Assembly: GCA_024279135.1 (NCBI GenBank)
Contig: JAJRRU010000009.1
Span: 1 to 64,000 of the forward strand
Length of the DNA: 64,000 bases
Origin: Alphaproteobacteria bacterium
Lineage (GTDB): Bacteria > Pseudomonadota > Alphaproteobacteria > Rhodospirillales > Casp-alpha2
Direction of reading: 5' to 3'
Part shown: positions 48,360 through 56,421 of the stretch, one piece after another
How the letters are laid out: the number at the start of each line of letters is the position of its first letter
How positions within the stretch are numbered: the stretch's first letter is position 1
The notes under the pieces: generated by a model
The model's database searches: none
Told to the model about the DNA's origin: nothing
What the model saw: only the letters and a program-made list of their open reading frames with translations
Translations under genes and position numbers: made by a program

Positions 48360-49028
48360 ATGTATAAAGCCATTTCAAAAGCCATTGCCCAGTTAAATGA
48401 TCGAGCGATTCAGCAATCGGTTCTGCTCAGTGTGTTAACGGCAATTATCGTTTTTCTGGCCCTTTGGATGCTCGTCGGTTTTGCCCTGACCAGCACGGCT
48501 CTGTTTACCATTGCGTGGCTTGAAATTATTGTTGATGTGCTCGGCGGGCTGGCAACCTTCGCACTGACCTGGATGCTGTTTCCCGGCATCATCAGTGCGG
48601 TCATGGGCTTGTTTGTTGACAGTACCGCGCGGGCCGTCGAAGGCCGGCATTATCCCTATCTTGGGCCTGCCACGGGGGCGCGTCCGCTTGAGGCCGTCTT
48701 CGCTTCTGTCCGTTTTATCGCTAAATTAATCGTGCTAAATCTGTTTTTATTGATTTTTTTATTTTTCCCACCCATATTCCCTTTTGTTTTCTACGCCGTA
48801 AACGGTTATCTTTTGGGTAGAGAGTATTTCGAAATGATATCATTCAGGCGCATGAACCCGGTGCAGGCCAGAGAGTTGCGCAGGCAGCGGAAAGGTGAAA
48901 TTATGGTTTTTGGGGTATTGGTTGCTGTTTTATTAAGTATTCCCATACTAAATTTGTTAACCCCGATTATCGCCACTGCTACCATGGTGCATCTTTTCGA
49001 ATCGTGGCGTCATGACACCGTAACCTGA
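48360..49028 (+). CDS. EI24-domain (CysZ-like) membrane protein
   Basis: 222 residues from ATG 48360, which gives the usual family N-terminus; ATG 48336 would add eight residues. Several hydrophobic segments with a GLFVDSTARAVEGRHYP loop, FLFFPPIFPFVFYAVNGYLLGREYFEM, and a final FESWRH match the EI24 (CysZ-related) family. CysZ transports sulfate in enterics, but EI24 proteins in alphaproteobacteria are mostly uncharacterised. Divergent from the PfkB gene and 39 bases upstream of the bactofilin. Confidence 0.78.
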   Translation: MYKAISKAIAQLNDRAIQQSVLLSVLTAIIVFLALWMLVGFALTSTALFTIAWLEIIVDVLGGLATFALTWMLFPGIISAVMGLFVDSTARAVEGRHYPYLGPATGARPLEAVFASVRFIAKLIVLNLFLLIFLFFPPIFPFVFYAVNGYLLGREYFEMISFRRMNPVQARELRRQRKGEIMVFGVLVAVLLSIPILNLLTPIIATATMVHLFESWRHDTVT

Positions 49029-49067
49029 CGATCTGTAAGAAATATTTGCCAACAAGGAGATATCGTA

Positions 49068-49673
49068 ATGTTTGAGAAAAAAGATGCCGATAACGCTCAA
49101 TCCGACCAGAAACCATCCAGCAATCCCACATCGAATAACGTCAATAAAGATGGTGCTTCTAGCCAGCCTCTGAAGCCATTTTCTCATTCTGCACCGGTCC
49201 AGCCGCGTTCGGCTTTTCATCCAGATGTTCCATCCCACAAAGTGGTAGCGGCCATACCGAACACGCCCACGCGGGACAATTTTACAGGCATACCGGGTGC
49301 TTCCTATATCTCCGGCGCCAACGGGGGGCAGGCCAGCGCCGACGCTACCAAACAGCTTATTATCGGTGGCGATGTGTGTCTTAAAGGGGGTGAAATTCTG
49401 GCCTGTGATCAGTTAATATTGATCGGCACCCTGGAAGAGACATCGCTGATTGATGCCAGCCATATGGAAATTACCTCGGTTGGACGGTTCAAGGGAACGG
49501 CTATCGTTGAAAATGCCATTATAGCCGGTACTTTTGAAGGCGACCTGACAGTCCGCCAGCGCCTTACACTGTCCGAAACGGGTAAAATAACCGGTTCAGT
49601 ACGGTATGGTTCCATCGTGATCGAACCCGGCGGCACTATTTCCGGTGACATGAAAAGCCTCGCCGATACCTGA
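49068..49673 (+). CDS. Bactofilin family cytoskeletal protein
   Basis: 201 residues with an AAGGAG site. The N-terminal ~100 residues are disordered, Ser/Asn/Pro-rich. The C-terminal ~100 residues carry the bactofilin beta-helix (DUF583) repeats: LIIGGDVCLKGGEILACDQLILIGTLEE, EITSVGRFKGTAIVENAIIAGTFEGDLTVRQRL and GSVRYGSIVIEPGGTISGDM. Bactofilins polymerise without nucleotide and shape cells or stalks. The downstream lipoprotein may be functionally linked. Confidence 0.9.
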   Translation: MFEKKDADNAQSDQKPSSNPTSNNVNKDGASSQPLKPFSHSAPVQPRSAFHPDVPSHKVVAAIPNTPTRDNFTGIPGASYISGANGGQASADATKQLIIGGDVCLKGGEILACDQLILIGTLEETSLIDASHMEITSVGRFKGTAIVENAIIAGTFEGDLTVRQRLTLSETGKITGSVRYGSIVIEPGGTISGDMKSLADT

Positions 49674-49761
49674 GGTTTATGACAAACAGGAAACGTAACC
49701 GATTATTAAACAATATTTTTTACGGCGCTGGCTGAGCGATCTGACCAGGCCTCTTGTCATC

Positions 49762-50301
49762 GTGGCAGGTGTGCTGGTGCTCAGCGGGTGTGTGACGGCA
49801 ATCGGTCCGGAAAAGGCCGGCGTTGCGACCGATGCAACTACCGCCGTTCAGGAGTCTCAGCCACAAGATCAACCCGTTTCACAAGCCGCACCGCCCATAA
49901 CAGAACCGGGCCAGGATCAACAGTTAACGGCGTTGCAACCCCAACAGGTGCCCACGGTGAAACCTGCGCCAGACCTCAAACCTGCACCCCAGCCTGAAGC
50001 CATACCCGAACCGCAACCGGAGCCTCTGCTTGCGGTTCCCCTGCCCGATAGTCTGATTGGTTACCCGGCGTACCAGATCGATCAGTTGTTCGGCACACCT
50101 TCTTTTATCCGGCGCGACCCGCCCGGTGAACTTTGGCAGTATAAATCAACAGCCTGTATTCTTGATCTCTATCTCTATGATGGTGGGGCGGGTAATTTCA
50201 CTTTGCGTTATCTGGAGTTTCGCCAGACCAGACAGCAACCGGAAAACTTTGAGATCTGTCTGCGGGCGATTATCAGCGAAGAAATATCCGGTATTAGGTA
50301 G
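49762..50301 (+). CDS. Predicted lipoprotein, C-terminus altered by cassette insertion
   Basis: At least 179 residues. A lipobox VLVLSGC is followed by a long Pro/Gln/Glu-rich linker and a C-terminal domain (LPDSLIGYPAYQIDQLFGTPSFIRRDP... CLRAIISEE) typical of small alphaproteobacterial lipoproteins. The GTG at 49762 leaves only nine residues before the cysteine. The frame is open back to 49699 and encodes a good basic/hydrophobic signal region (RRWLSDLTRPLVIVAG), but has no ATG/GTG/TTG there; CTG 49732 or an ATT near 49702 might serve. The last three codons and the TAG stop belong to the left end of the inserted cassette. If the cassette is removed the frame would read EEISRQS and stop. Confidence 0.7.
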   Translation: MAGVLVLSGCVTAIGPEKAGVATDATTAVQESQPQDQPVSQAAPPITEPGQDQQLTALQPQQVPTVKPAPDLKPAPQPEAIPEPQPEPLLAVPLPDSLIGYPAYQIDQLFGTPSFIRRDPPGELWQYKSTACILDLYLYDGGAGNFTLRYLEFRQTRQQPENFEICLRAIISEEISGIR

Positions 50302-50360
50302 CAAACACACCTAAGATAATCTACTCGCTTCGCCAGTGGTTTTGTATACTCACCGCATGG

Positions 50361-50573
50361 CTGGCTCGTGTAAAAGGCATCCTAAAATCAGAACTTAAGC
50401 GCAAAAACGTTAGCTACAAACAGCTTGCGGTGCTTTTGGAGAATGCCGGAGTGCATGAATCAGAGCGGAATATCAATAATAAGATTTCCCGTGGGGGTAT
50501 TACTGTTGTATTCTTTTTGCAATGTTTAATGGCAATTGGATGTTTAAACTTGCGGTTAGAGGATGTCTTGTAG
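50361..50573 (+). CDS. DUF6471-like small protein (start codon unclear)
   Basis: About 70 residues. It closely fits the DUF6471 pattern: LARVKGILKSELKRKNVSYKQLA, NAGVHESERNINNKISRGGITVVFFLQCLMAIG, ending in LRLEDVL, i.e. an HTH-like fold of unknown role. No ATG, GTG or TTG lies in frame before the conserved region; CTG at 50361 is the only usable codon, and ATA at 50346 is where an ATG could have been lost. A -10-like TATACT (50345-50350) overlaps that site. It is either translated from a rare start or is decaying. It is the first gene of the cassette. Confidence 0.5.
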   Translation: MARVKGILKSELKRKNVSYKQLAVLLENAGVHESERNINNKISRGGITVVFFLQCLMAIGCLNLRLEDVL

Positions 50574-51499
50574 GGGCAGCGCTACTTGCTACCCAAGCCT
50601 TAGCCCAAGATCCACAGGATATAGACCTGCCTATCCTCAAAAGTCAGTCAGAATTCGAAAACGGGCAAAATACCAGCAAAGAAAATGGCGATAAAGGGGG
50701 ACAAAAGGAAGATGCCCCCGCCGAAAAGCTTTCTCCCGTTTTGAATAAGATTGAGAGCGCGATCCGCGATCTTATAACTCAACAAAATACCCCACAAAGC
50801 CAGCCCCCTAAAAACAATGAAATACGCGATTTGGAAGCCCAAGAGGGGATGGCTTTGTGGGCAAAACTCATGTTCTGGACAAGCACTATAATGGCGTTTA
50901 TCACGTTTGGCGGTGTTATCCTCATATACAGGACCTTGGTGCAAACTGGAAAAATGCTTGCCGAAGCTGAGAAAGCCACCGCTGCTGCTCTCACCACGGT
51001 TGAGATCACTAGGGAAACTTCTAAACGCCAGTTGCGGGCATATATTGCAGCGGAAGCTATAGTAGAGAATGTGCGCTCGGAGGAGAAAGTTCGAATGGCG
51101 ATAAAGGCCAATAATTATGGGCAAACGCCAGCCCGAAATGTCAGGGTTAGGACCGCTGTATTCGTTCGCAGTCTGCCTTTCAGTTTGGAAGATGAGAGAG
51201 CAGACAGTTTGGAAGATGAGAGAGCAGAAAACGCTAAAAGGCCCGATCTTACTGCGCGGCAGGTGATTCACTCAACTAATGCGCATTACTTTCCTCATAA
51301 CTCCGAATACATTCTGCCAGACGAAGCCTTTAAAGCGCTGGAGGACAATAAAGCTGCCATCTTTTTTGCTGGCGAAATCTATTATGATGATATGTTCAAC
51401 GATTCACATGAAACACGATTTAGGTTCGAATTCTCGGGTGCAAAATGTTTCCGCTCGGGCAGCATCAGATTTTGCAAAGAGGGCAACGAAGCTACATAA
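50540..51499 (+). CDS. Membrane protein of the inserted cassette, unknown function
   Basis: About 319 residues from ATG 50540 (alternative ATG 50522); it overlaps the end of the DUF6471 frame. Order: an N-terminal signal/hydrophobic segment (VRGCLVGAALLATQALA), a Gln/Lys/Glu-rich low-complexity linker, a second transmembrane segment (WAKLMFWTSTIMAFITFGGVILIY) followed by a coiled-coil stretch (AEAEKATAAALTTVEITRETSKRQLRAYI), and a C-terminal soluble beta-rich domain (NNYGQTPARNVRV... GEIYYDDMFNDSHETRF). This architecture resembles uncharacterised membrane proteins common in alphaproteobacterial genomes. An exact 8-residue duplication (SLEDERA-D/E) lies mid-protein. No enzyme motif. Confidence 0.75.
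   Translation: MFKLAVRGCLVGAALLATQALAQDPQDIDLPILKSQSEFENGQNTSKENGDKGGQKEDAPAEKLSPVLNKIESAIRDLITQQNTPQSQPPKNNEIRDLEAQEGMALWAKLMFWTSTIMAFITFGGVILIYRTLVQTGKMLAEAEKATAAALTTVEITRETSKRQLRAYIAAEAIVENVRSEEKVRMAIKANNYGQTPARNVRVRTAVFVRSLPFSLEDERADSLEDERAENAKRPDLTARQVIHSTNAHYFPHNSEYILPDEAFKALEDNKAAIFFAGEIYYDDMFNDSHETRFRFEFSGAKCFRSGSIRFCKEGNEAT
51182..51229 (+). repeat. 24-bp in-frame tandem duplication in the cassette gene
   Basis: Two adjacent 24-bp units starting AGTTTGGAAGATGAGAGAGC differ only at the last base and encode SLEDERAD-SLEDERAE. In frame, so copy changes would lengthen or shorten the protein by eight residues. Confidence 0.95.
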
Positions 51500-51601
51500 A
51501 GCAACAATATTAATTTTCTGAGGGCCAATTTAATCTTCTCAGTATTGGGTAGGTGTGTTTGCTACCTAATACCAGAAATTTCCCGCCAATCCTGATCGGC
51601 T

Positions 51602-52237
51602 TTAGAGGGTTTTTGCCTTGTAGCGGCACAAATCATGAACCACACATGCCGCACAATCGGGCTTGCGGGCTTTGCAAACATGGCGTCCGTGTAAGATCAG
51701 CCAGTGATGGGCATGGTCGATCCAGGCTTTCGGGGTACATTTAAGCAGTTTGGTTTCGACCTCCAGCGGGGTCTTTCCGGTGGCTATCCCGGTGCGGTTA
51801 CCGACCCGGAAAACATGGGTGTCAACGGCAATGGTCGGCACCCCGAAAGCCACATTCAAAACCACATTGGCGGTCTTGCGGCCCACCCCGGGCAGGGCTT
51901 CCAGCGATACCCTGTCCTTGGGCACGCTGGCGTCGTGGTTTTCGATCAATAAAGCACTTAGTTTTATGACATTGCGGGCCTTGGTATTATAAAGCCCGAT
52001 TGTCTTGATGTAGTCTTTCAGTTTGGCCTCACCAAGTTCCAGCATGGCCTGGGGAGTGTTGACGACCTTGAACAACGGTCCGGTGGCCTTGTTCACGCCC
52101 ACATCCGTGGCCTGGGCGGATAAAACCACGGCTACCAGCAAGGTATAGGGGTTGTTATAGTCCAGCTCGCTTTTCGGAGCCGGGTTGTGTTCCGCCAAAC
52201 GACGGTAAAAGGTATCTATCTGGGCTTTTTTAACCAC
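51602..52237 (-). CDS. nth: Endonuclease III
   Basis: 211 residues. The helix-hairpin-helix LPGVGRKTANVVL (~113), catalytic Lys in that motif and Asp in VDTHVFRV, and the [4Fe-4S] cysteines CKARKPDCAACVVHDLC near the C-terminus are all present. It removes oxidised pyrimidines by base excision repair. The cassette ends 29 bases beyond its stop. dapB lies four bases upstream on the same strand. Confidence 0.95.
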   Translation of the reverse strand: MVKKAQIDTFYRRLAEHNPAPKSELDYNNPYTLLVAVVLSAQATDVGVNKATGPLFKVVNTPQAMLELGEAKLKDYIKTIGLYNTKARNVIKLSALLIENHDASVPKDRVSLEALPGVGRKTANVVLNVAFGVPTIAVDTHVFRVGNRTGIATGKTPLEVETKLLKCTPKAWIDHAHHWLILHGRHVCKARKPDCAACVVHDLCRYKAKTL

Positions 52238-52240
52238 CCG

Positions 52241-53041
52241 TCAAATCCCCAGAACGTCTTGCATGGAATAGAGACCCGGCTTGCGATCGGCTGTCCAAAG
52301 AGCCGCCCGTACCGCACCATTGGCAAAGATTGCCCGTGATGAAGCCTTGTGGGTGATTTCAATGCGCTCACCCTGGCCGGCAAAAACAACCGTATGATCG
52401 CCAACCACATCGCCGCCACGTAACGAGGCAAAGCCGATATCGCCAGCATTGCGTTGTCCGGTATGACCGTCGCGTGCCCGCTGGGAAACGTTGTCCAGTT
52501 CTACACCGCGCCCCTGGGCCGCAGCCTGACCCAACATCAAAGCGGTGCCGGACGGCGCATCGATTTTGTGGCGATGATGCATTTCGACGATTTCGATATC
52601 GTAATTATTGTCCAGTATGGTGCTGATTTGTTTAACCAGGCCTAATAACAGATTGACACCAACACTCATATTGCCAGCCTGGACGATGACGGTGCTCTCA
52701 CCGGCGGTTGTAACGCAGGACAGTTGATCCTGGTCTAGCCCCGTGGTTCCGATCACCAGTGCGGTTCCGGTTTCGCTCGCGATATGGGCATGCAGCACGG
52801 TCGCCATGGGAACCGTAAAATCGATCACCGTGTCACAGGCTTCAAACAACGCATGCGTATCGCAGTTAATGGTCATGCCAAGATTTTCGTCGCCACCGGT
52901 CAGGACGGACAAATCCTTGTTCAGGTAATCGCTCAGGGAATGTTCCGTGCCACCACCCAGTTCGGCACCTTTTGTTGCGTTAACGGTCTGGACCAGCATT
53001 TGCCCCATGCGTCCACCACATCCAACAATTCCAATTTTCAT
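52241..53041 (-). CDS. dapB: 4-hydroxy-tetrahydrodipicolinate reductase
   Basis: 266 residues. The N-terminal GCGGRMGQ Rossmann motif (~7), DFTVPMATVLHA, and EMHHRHKIDAPSGTALMLG (catalytic His and substrate-binding Lys, ~153) match DapB. It acts in lysine/diaminopimelate synthesis; lysA, the last step of the same pathway, lies ~105 bases upstream on the same strand. Confidence 0.96.
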   Translation of the reverse strand: MKIGIVGCGGRMGQMLVQTVNATKGAELGGGTEHSLSDYLNKDLSVLTGGDENLGMTINCDTHALFEACDTVIDFTVPMATVLHAHIASETGTALVIGTTGLDQDQLSCVTTAGESTVIVQAGNMSVGVNLLLGLVKQISTILDNNYDIEIVEMHHRHKIDAPSGTALMLGQAAAQGRGVELDNVSQRARDGHTGQRNAGDIGFASLRGGDVVGDHTVVFAGQGERIEITHKASSRAIFANGAVRAALWTADRKPGLYSMQDVLGI

Positions 53042-53145
53042 TTTGGTTCCTTGCCCCGCTGTGTCCGATTTATTTCAGCTTCTATAATGCCTGTTCGGGC
53101 AACTATAAGGAAACAACTTTTGGAATTATTTAAGGGTTAGTGGCG

Positions 53146-54426
53146 TCAGCGTTCAGCAAGCCAGGGCGGCATGTCCTCGAAAGACATCAGATCAGTAACC
53201 TCTATGGGGCGGCGGGTCACGGCAAAATCCTCGCCGTTTACCATGACTTCGGCAGGCAGCGCTCGCGCATTATAGCTCGATGCCATTACCGCGCCATAGG
53301 CACCGGCGGTTCGGAAGATGACTAGATCGCCTTGTTTCAGCGGGGGCAATTTTCGTGCCTTGGCAAAGGTGTCGCCGCTTTCGCAGATCGGCCCGACGAT
53401 GTCCACAGTCTCAAGTTCGCAACCTGTAGCGGGCTGGCTGACCGGTTCGATGGCGTGATGGGCCTCGTACAGTGTTGGCCGCATGAGATCATTCATCCCC
53501 GCATCAAGAATAACAAAACGTCGCGATGGCCCTTGCTTGATATAAGTAACCCTGGCCACCAGTACCCCGGCATTGCCCATGATTACCCGTCCGGGTTCCA
53601 GAATAATTTTACAATCCAGATCGCCGATGACGTCTTTTACCATGGCACCATATTCAAAGGGTGTTGGTGGTGTGGAGTTTTCGCCGTCTTCAAAATAGGA
53701 TATGCCAAGCCCGCCACCCAGATCGAGGCGTTCGATATCATAGCCTTCCTGGCGCAACTGTTTGACCAGATCAACCCCGCTTTTATAGGCAATACGGTAG
53801 GGTTCCAGATCACACAGTTGCGAGCCGATATGCATGGCGATTCCAATGATGTTGACCCCGCCCAGCGCCGCTGCATGGGCGCATATTTCACTGGTCCGGT
53901 TCATATCAATACCAAACTTGTTTTCGCTTTTGCCCGTGGTGATCTTTTCATGGGTCTTGGCATCAACATCAGGATTTATCCGGATGGATACATTGACCAC
54001 CCGGCCCTTTGCCGCGGCAATAGAACTGAGCAAATCCAGTTCCTGTTTGGATTCCACGTTGATCTGGAAAATATCATTATCGATGGCCCGCTCCAGTTCG
54101 CTGGCGGTCTTGCCAACCCCGGAAAAGACGATGCGGCTGGCTGGCACACCGGCGCGTAAGGCGCGTTCCATCTCGCCACCGGAAACTACGTCTGCGCCAG
54201 CTCCCAATTCTGCCAGTGTGCGGATAACCGCCAGATTGCCATTGGCTTTCATGGCATAACAAATCATTCTGTCCAGGCCATCCAGGGCATCGTTATAAGC
54301 CGTGAAATGACGTTTTATGGTTGCCGTCGAATAACAGTAAAATGGCGTGCCTACCTGTTCGGCAATGGTGCTCAATGCAACGTCTTCGGCAAACATCTCG
54401 CCGCCCCGGTATTCAAAGTGATCCAT
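53146..54426 (-). CDS. lysA: Diaminopimelate decarboxylase
   Basis: 426 residues. Fold-type III PLP enzyme: the Schiff-base lysine in CYAMKANGNLAVIRTL (~57), the glycine loop LDLGGGLGISY, EPGRVIMGNAGVL, and the catalytic GPICESGDTFA. Converts meso-diaminopimelate to lysine. dapB is the next gene downstream on the same strand, so the two are probably co-expressed. Confidence 0.96.
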   Translation of the reverse strand: MDHFEYRGGEMFAEDVALSTIAEQVGTPFYCYSTATIKRHFTAYNDALDGLDRMICYAMKANGNLAVIRTLAELGAGADVVSGGEMERALRAGVPASRIVFSGVGKTASELERAIDNDIFQINVESKQELDLLSSIAAAKGRVVNVSIRINPDVDAKTHEKITTGKSENKFGIDMNRTSEICAHAAALGGVNIIGIAMHIGSQLCDLEPYRIAYKSGVDLVKQLRQEGYDIERLDLGGGLGISYFEDGENSTPPTPFEYGAMVKDVIGDLDCKIILEPGRVIMGNAGVLVARVTYIKQGPSRRFVILDAGMNDLMRPTLYEAHHAIEPVSQPATGCELETVDIVGPICESGDTFAKARKLPPLKQGDLVIFRTAGAYGAVMASSYNARALPAEVMVNGEDFAVTRRPIEVTDLMSFEDMPPWLAER

Positions 54427-54479
54427 GTATCAGTCCAAAATTAATTTAATGTGTTGTTACTATTGGGGAATTTTCAGGC

Positions 54480-55376
54480 TCAGTCAAACCACACCGGGTT
54501 GCTCCAGGCACGGTTACTCCCGGCATCTCTCAGTGTCAGGCGAAGGTGGGATGCCTTGAATTTGGCAATGTCGAAGGTCGCTTCGACCAGGCCTGTACCT
54601 TGTTGGTGAGCACTCTTCTGGTCATGGCCCTGAAGGGATATGTTCGAGACCGGTGAACAGGTTACGGTAAGCTCGTCGCCGATAATATCCATGGAATGTA
54701 TTTGCGGTCCCTGACTGGAATAATAGTGTCCGGCTTTCAGGGCCTCCAGCAGCAATTCAGGCTCAAGGCTTTCGGCCTTTACGTGTATCCAGCCACCAAA
54801 ACAATCGTATGTCATTTTATGGGCATCATCGGTGGCATACCCGCTCAGGTGATGGCCTTTATTCAGGATGGTATCCCAAAAGGGTGTGTCTTCGCCCCGT
54901 TCAACTTCAACCTTGCTACCATGATTATAGATTTCAACGGCATGGGCACATTCGATCTGGCAGGCTTCATCGACCGTCAGGCCACTCCATGATGGATGAC
55001 AAATGCCAATGAAAGCACCGGTGTCGGCGGCACGGTTGGTAAGCTCGATGATTGTCTCGTTTTCCTTGAGGGGGGGGAAATCAACAGGCAGACCAACGGC
55101 CAGAATATGCCAGATGCCACCGCATTGTAATTCGTCGGTGTGCAACTCTGTGGCAATCAGGGTCGTGAATCCGTTGCTTCGCAGTTCCCGGGTATCGGTA
55201 ACCGGGTAATCGAAGACTTCCATGTAGTGATCGGAAATAGCCAGGAAATCATATCCGGCTTCACGGTATCTGCGGATGACTTCCTGGGCGGAATACGCAC
55301 CATCGGAGCCTGTGGAATGGGTATGCAGATTACCACGGTAAAACTGGCCGGGCATATTAAATGGATTATTCTTCAT
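54480..55376 (-). CDS. PHP-domain metal-dependent phosphoesterase family protein
   Basis: 298 residues. The PHP motif I is GNLHTHSTGSDGAYSAQEVI (~15) and later ligands appear in LAISDHY, GICHPSW and DDAHK. The C-terminal ~70 residues form a beta-rich addition. PHP proteins hydrolyse phosphoesters with two or three metals; the substrate cannot be told. It is the gene just after lysA in the upstream direction, with ~50 bases between. Confidence 0.82.
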   Translation of the reverse strand: MKNNPFNMPGQFYRGNLHTHSTGSDGAYSAQEVIRRYREAGYDFLAISDHYMEVFDYPVTDTRELRSNGFTTLIATELHTDELQCGGIWHILAVGLPVDFPPLKENETIIELTNRAADTGAFIGICHPSWSGLTVDEACQIECAHAVEIYNHGSKVEVERGEDTPFWDTILNKGHHLSGYATDDAHKMTYDCFGGWIHVKAESLEPELLLEALKAGHYYSSQGPQIHSMDIIGDELTVTCSPVSNISLQGHDQKSAHQQGTGLVEATFDIAKFKASHLRLTLRDAGSNRAWSNPVWFD

Positions 55377-55497
55377 GACGAGGCTCTCTCTGCGGCAAAA
55401 ATATCAATAAGCTCTATAGTGCAAAATATGACAACTTCAAAGACTGTTTTCTAGAATTATTTTAGAATTTGAGGGCGAATTATTTTATACACAACAA

Positions 55498-55531
55498 CAA
55501 AAAAAATCGTCCGGTATGTGACCGGACGATT
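55498..55531 (-). terminator. Terminator between rpsD and the PHP gene
   Basis: A perfect 11-bp stem AATCGTCCGGT / ACCGGACGATT with a 5-base loop. On the minus strand a run of eight Ts follows, making it a strong terminator for rpsD; a T run on the other side makes it potentially bidirectional. Confidence 0.92.
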
Positions 55532-55580
55532 GATTTTTTATTTTGCTGATGGGCTGGTGTGTAACGCGGCTCGAAGTACT

Positions 55581-56198
55581 CTAGCGTGAGTAATATTCGA
55601 CCACCAGATTAGGTTCCATCTGGACCGGATATGGCACATCGGCCAGTTTCGGGGTGCTCAGGAAAGTACCCTGCATTTTTTTGTAATCTACGGTGATATA
55701 TTCAGGCAGATCACGTTCCGGCGACTCGATGGCTTCCAGGACCATGCCGATCTCGCGGGACTTCTCGCGGATTTCAACCGTGTCACCTTCCTGCACCATA
55801 TAGGAGGAGATATTGACACGCTTGCCGTTGACCTTGATGTGGCCGTGATTGACGAACTGACGGGCGGAAAATACCGTAGGAACAAATTTCATACGGTAAA
55901 CCACTGCATCGAGACGGCGTTCCAGAATACCGATCAGGTTCTCGGACGTATCACCCTTGCGGCGGGATGCCTCGGCGTAATATTTGCGGAACTGTTTCTC
56001 GGTGATGTTGCCATAATAGCCCTTCAGTTTTTGCTTGGCGGCCAATTGCAAGCCATAATCAGAAGGTTTCTTGGCGCGCCGTTGGCCGTGCTGGCCGGGG
56101 CCATAATCGCGAACGTTTACAGGGCTCTTGGTACGACCCCAGAGATTGACACCATGGCGTCGGTTAATCTTGTATTTGGCTTGAATTCGTTTTGTCAT
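55581..56198 (-). CDS. rpsD: 30S ribosomal protein S4
   Basis: 205 residues, normal length. Blocks: [30 protein letters not shown], and the S4 RNA-binding domain [36 protein letters not shown]. It nucleates 30S assembly. It stands alone with its own promoter and terminator. Directly after its stop, the minus strand reads TAGAGTACTTC, matching the outer end of the MITE-like element at 30120. Confidence 0.98.
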   Translation of the reverse strand: MTKRIQAKYKINRRHGVNLWGRTKSPVNVRDYGPGQHGQRRAKKPSDYGLQLAAKQKLKGYYGNITEKQFRKYYAEASRRKGDTSENLIGILERRLDAVVYRMKFVPTVFSARQFVNHGHIKVNGKRVNISSYMVQEGDTVEIREKSREIGMVLEAIESPERDLPEYITVDYKKMQGTFLSTPKLADVPYPVQMEPNLVVEYYSR

Positions 56199-56359
56199 AA
56201 ATTTACTCGCTTACCTTTGCACTCGTTTTATTTACGGTTGTTATTGTGATTGGTTTGACCAATTCTGATTGTCTCGGTCGGGCTTGTTCCGGTTCAAACC
56301 GGGCCGGGGTTCTGCGCAAAGCGACGCGCCGTGAATCCACGCTTCCAAGAATGCGCGGG

Positions 56360-56387
56360 AGTATAGGTTTCTATACGCCCGGGTCAA
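56360..56387 (-). promoter_or_regulatory. Predicted rpsD promoter
   Basis: On the minus strand TTGACC (56387-56382), a 16-bp spacer and TATACT (56365-56360) form a good sigma-70 promoter ~160 bases upstream of the rpsD ATG. The long leader between them is GC-rich and could fold, leaving room for leader-based control. Confidence 0.7.
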
Positions 56388-56421
56388 GTGGCAATATGCA
56401 GAATTTGATTAATTGTGGCGT

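Larger units (their letters stand above)
50290..51573. mobile_element. 1.28-kb cassette with perfect 24-bp terminal inverted repeats
   Basis: 50290-50313 and 51550-51573 are perfect inverted copies (24 bp, beginning GGTATTAGGTAGCAAACA). Outside them lie AGAAATATCC (50280-50289) and AGAAATTTCC (51574-51583), direct repeats differing at one base, like an aged target-site duplication. The inside carries a DUF6471 gene and a membrane-protein gene but no transposase, and looks more AT-rich than its neighbours. It sits at the 3' end of the lipoprotein gene, before convergent nth. It resembles a non-autonomous transposon or a passenger-only IS derivative. The family is not identified. Confidence 0.82.

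Noticed and set aside
50648-51271. 207-residue minus-strand frame within the cassette
   Set aside because: Shadow of the membrane-protein gene; its duplicated FQT segment only mirrors the 24-bp repeat. No transposase features.
50290-51573. Cassette as an invertible (phase-variation) segment
   Set aside because: Inverted ends would permit it, but there is no recombinase nearby and no outward promoter to flip, and the flanking near-direct repeats fit transposition better.
53332-54159. 275-residue open frame antisense to lysA
   Set aside because: Fully covered by lysA with its catalytic motifs; no ribosome-binding site or known family.
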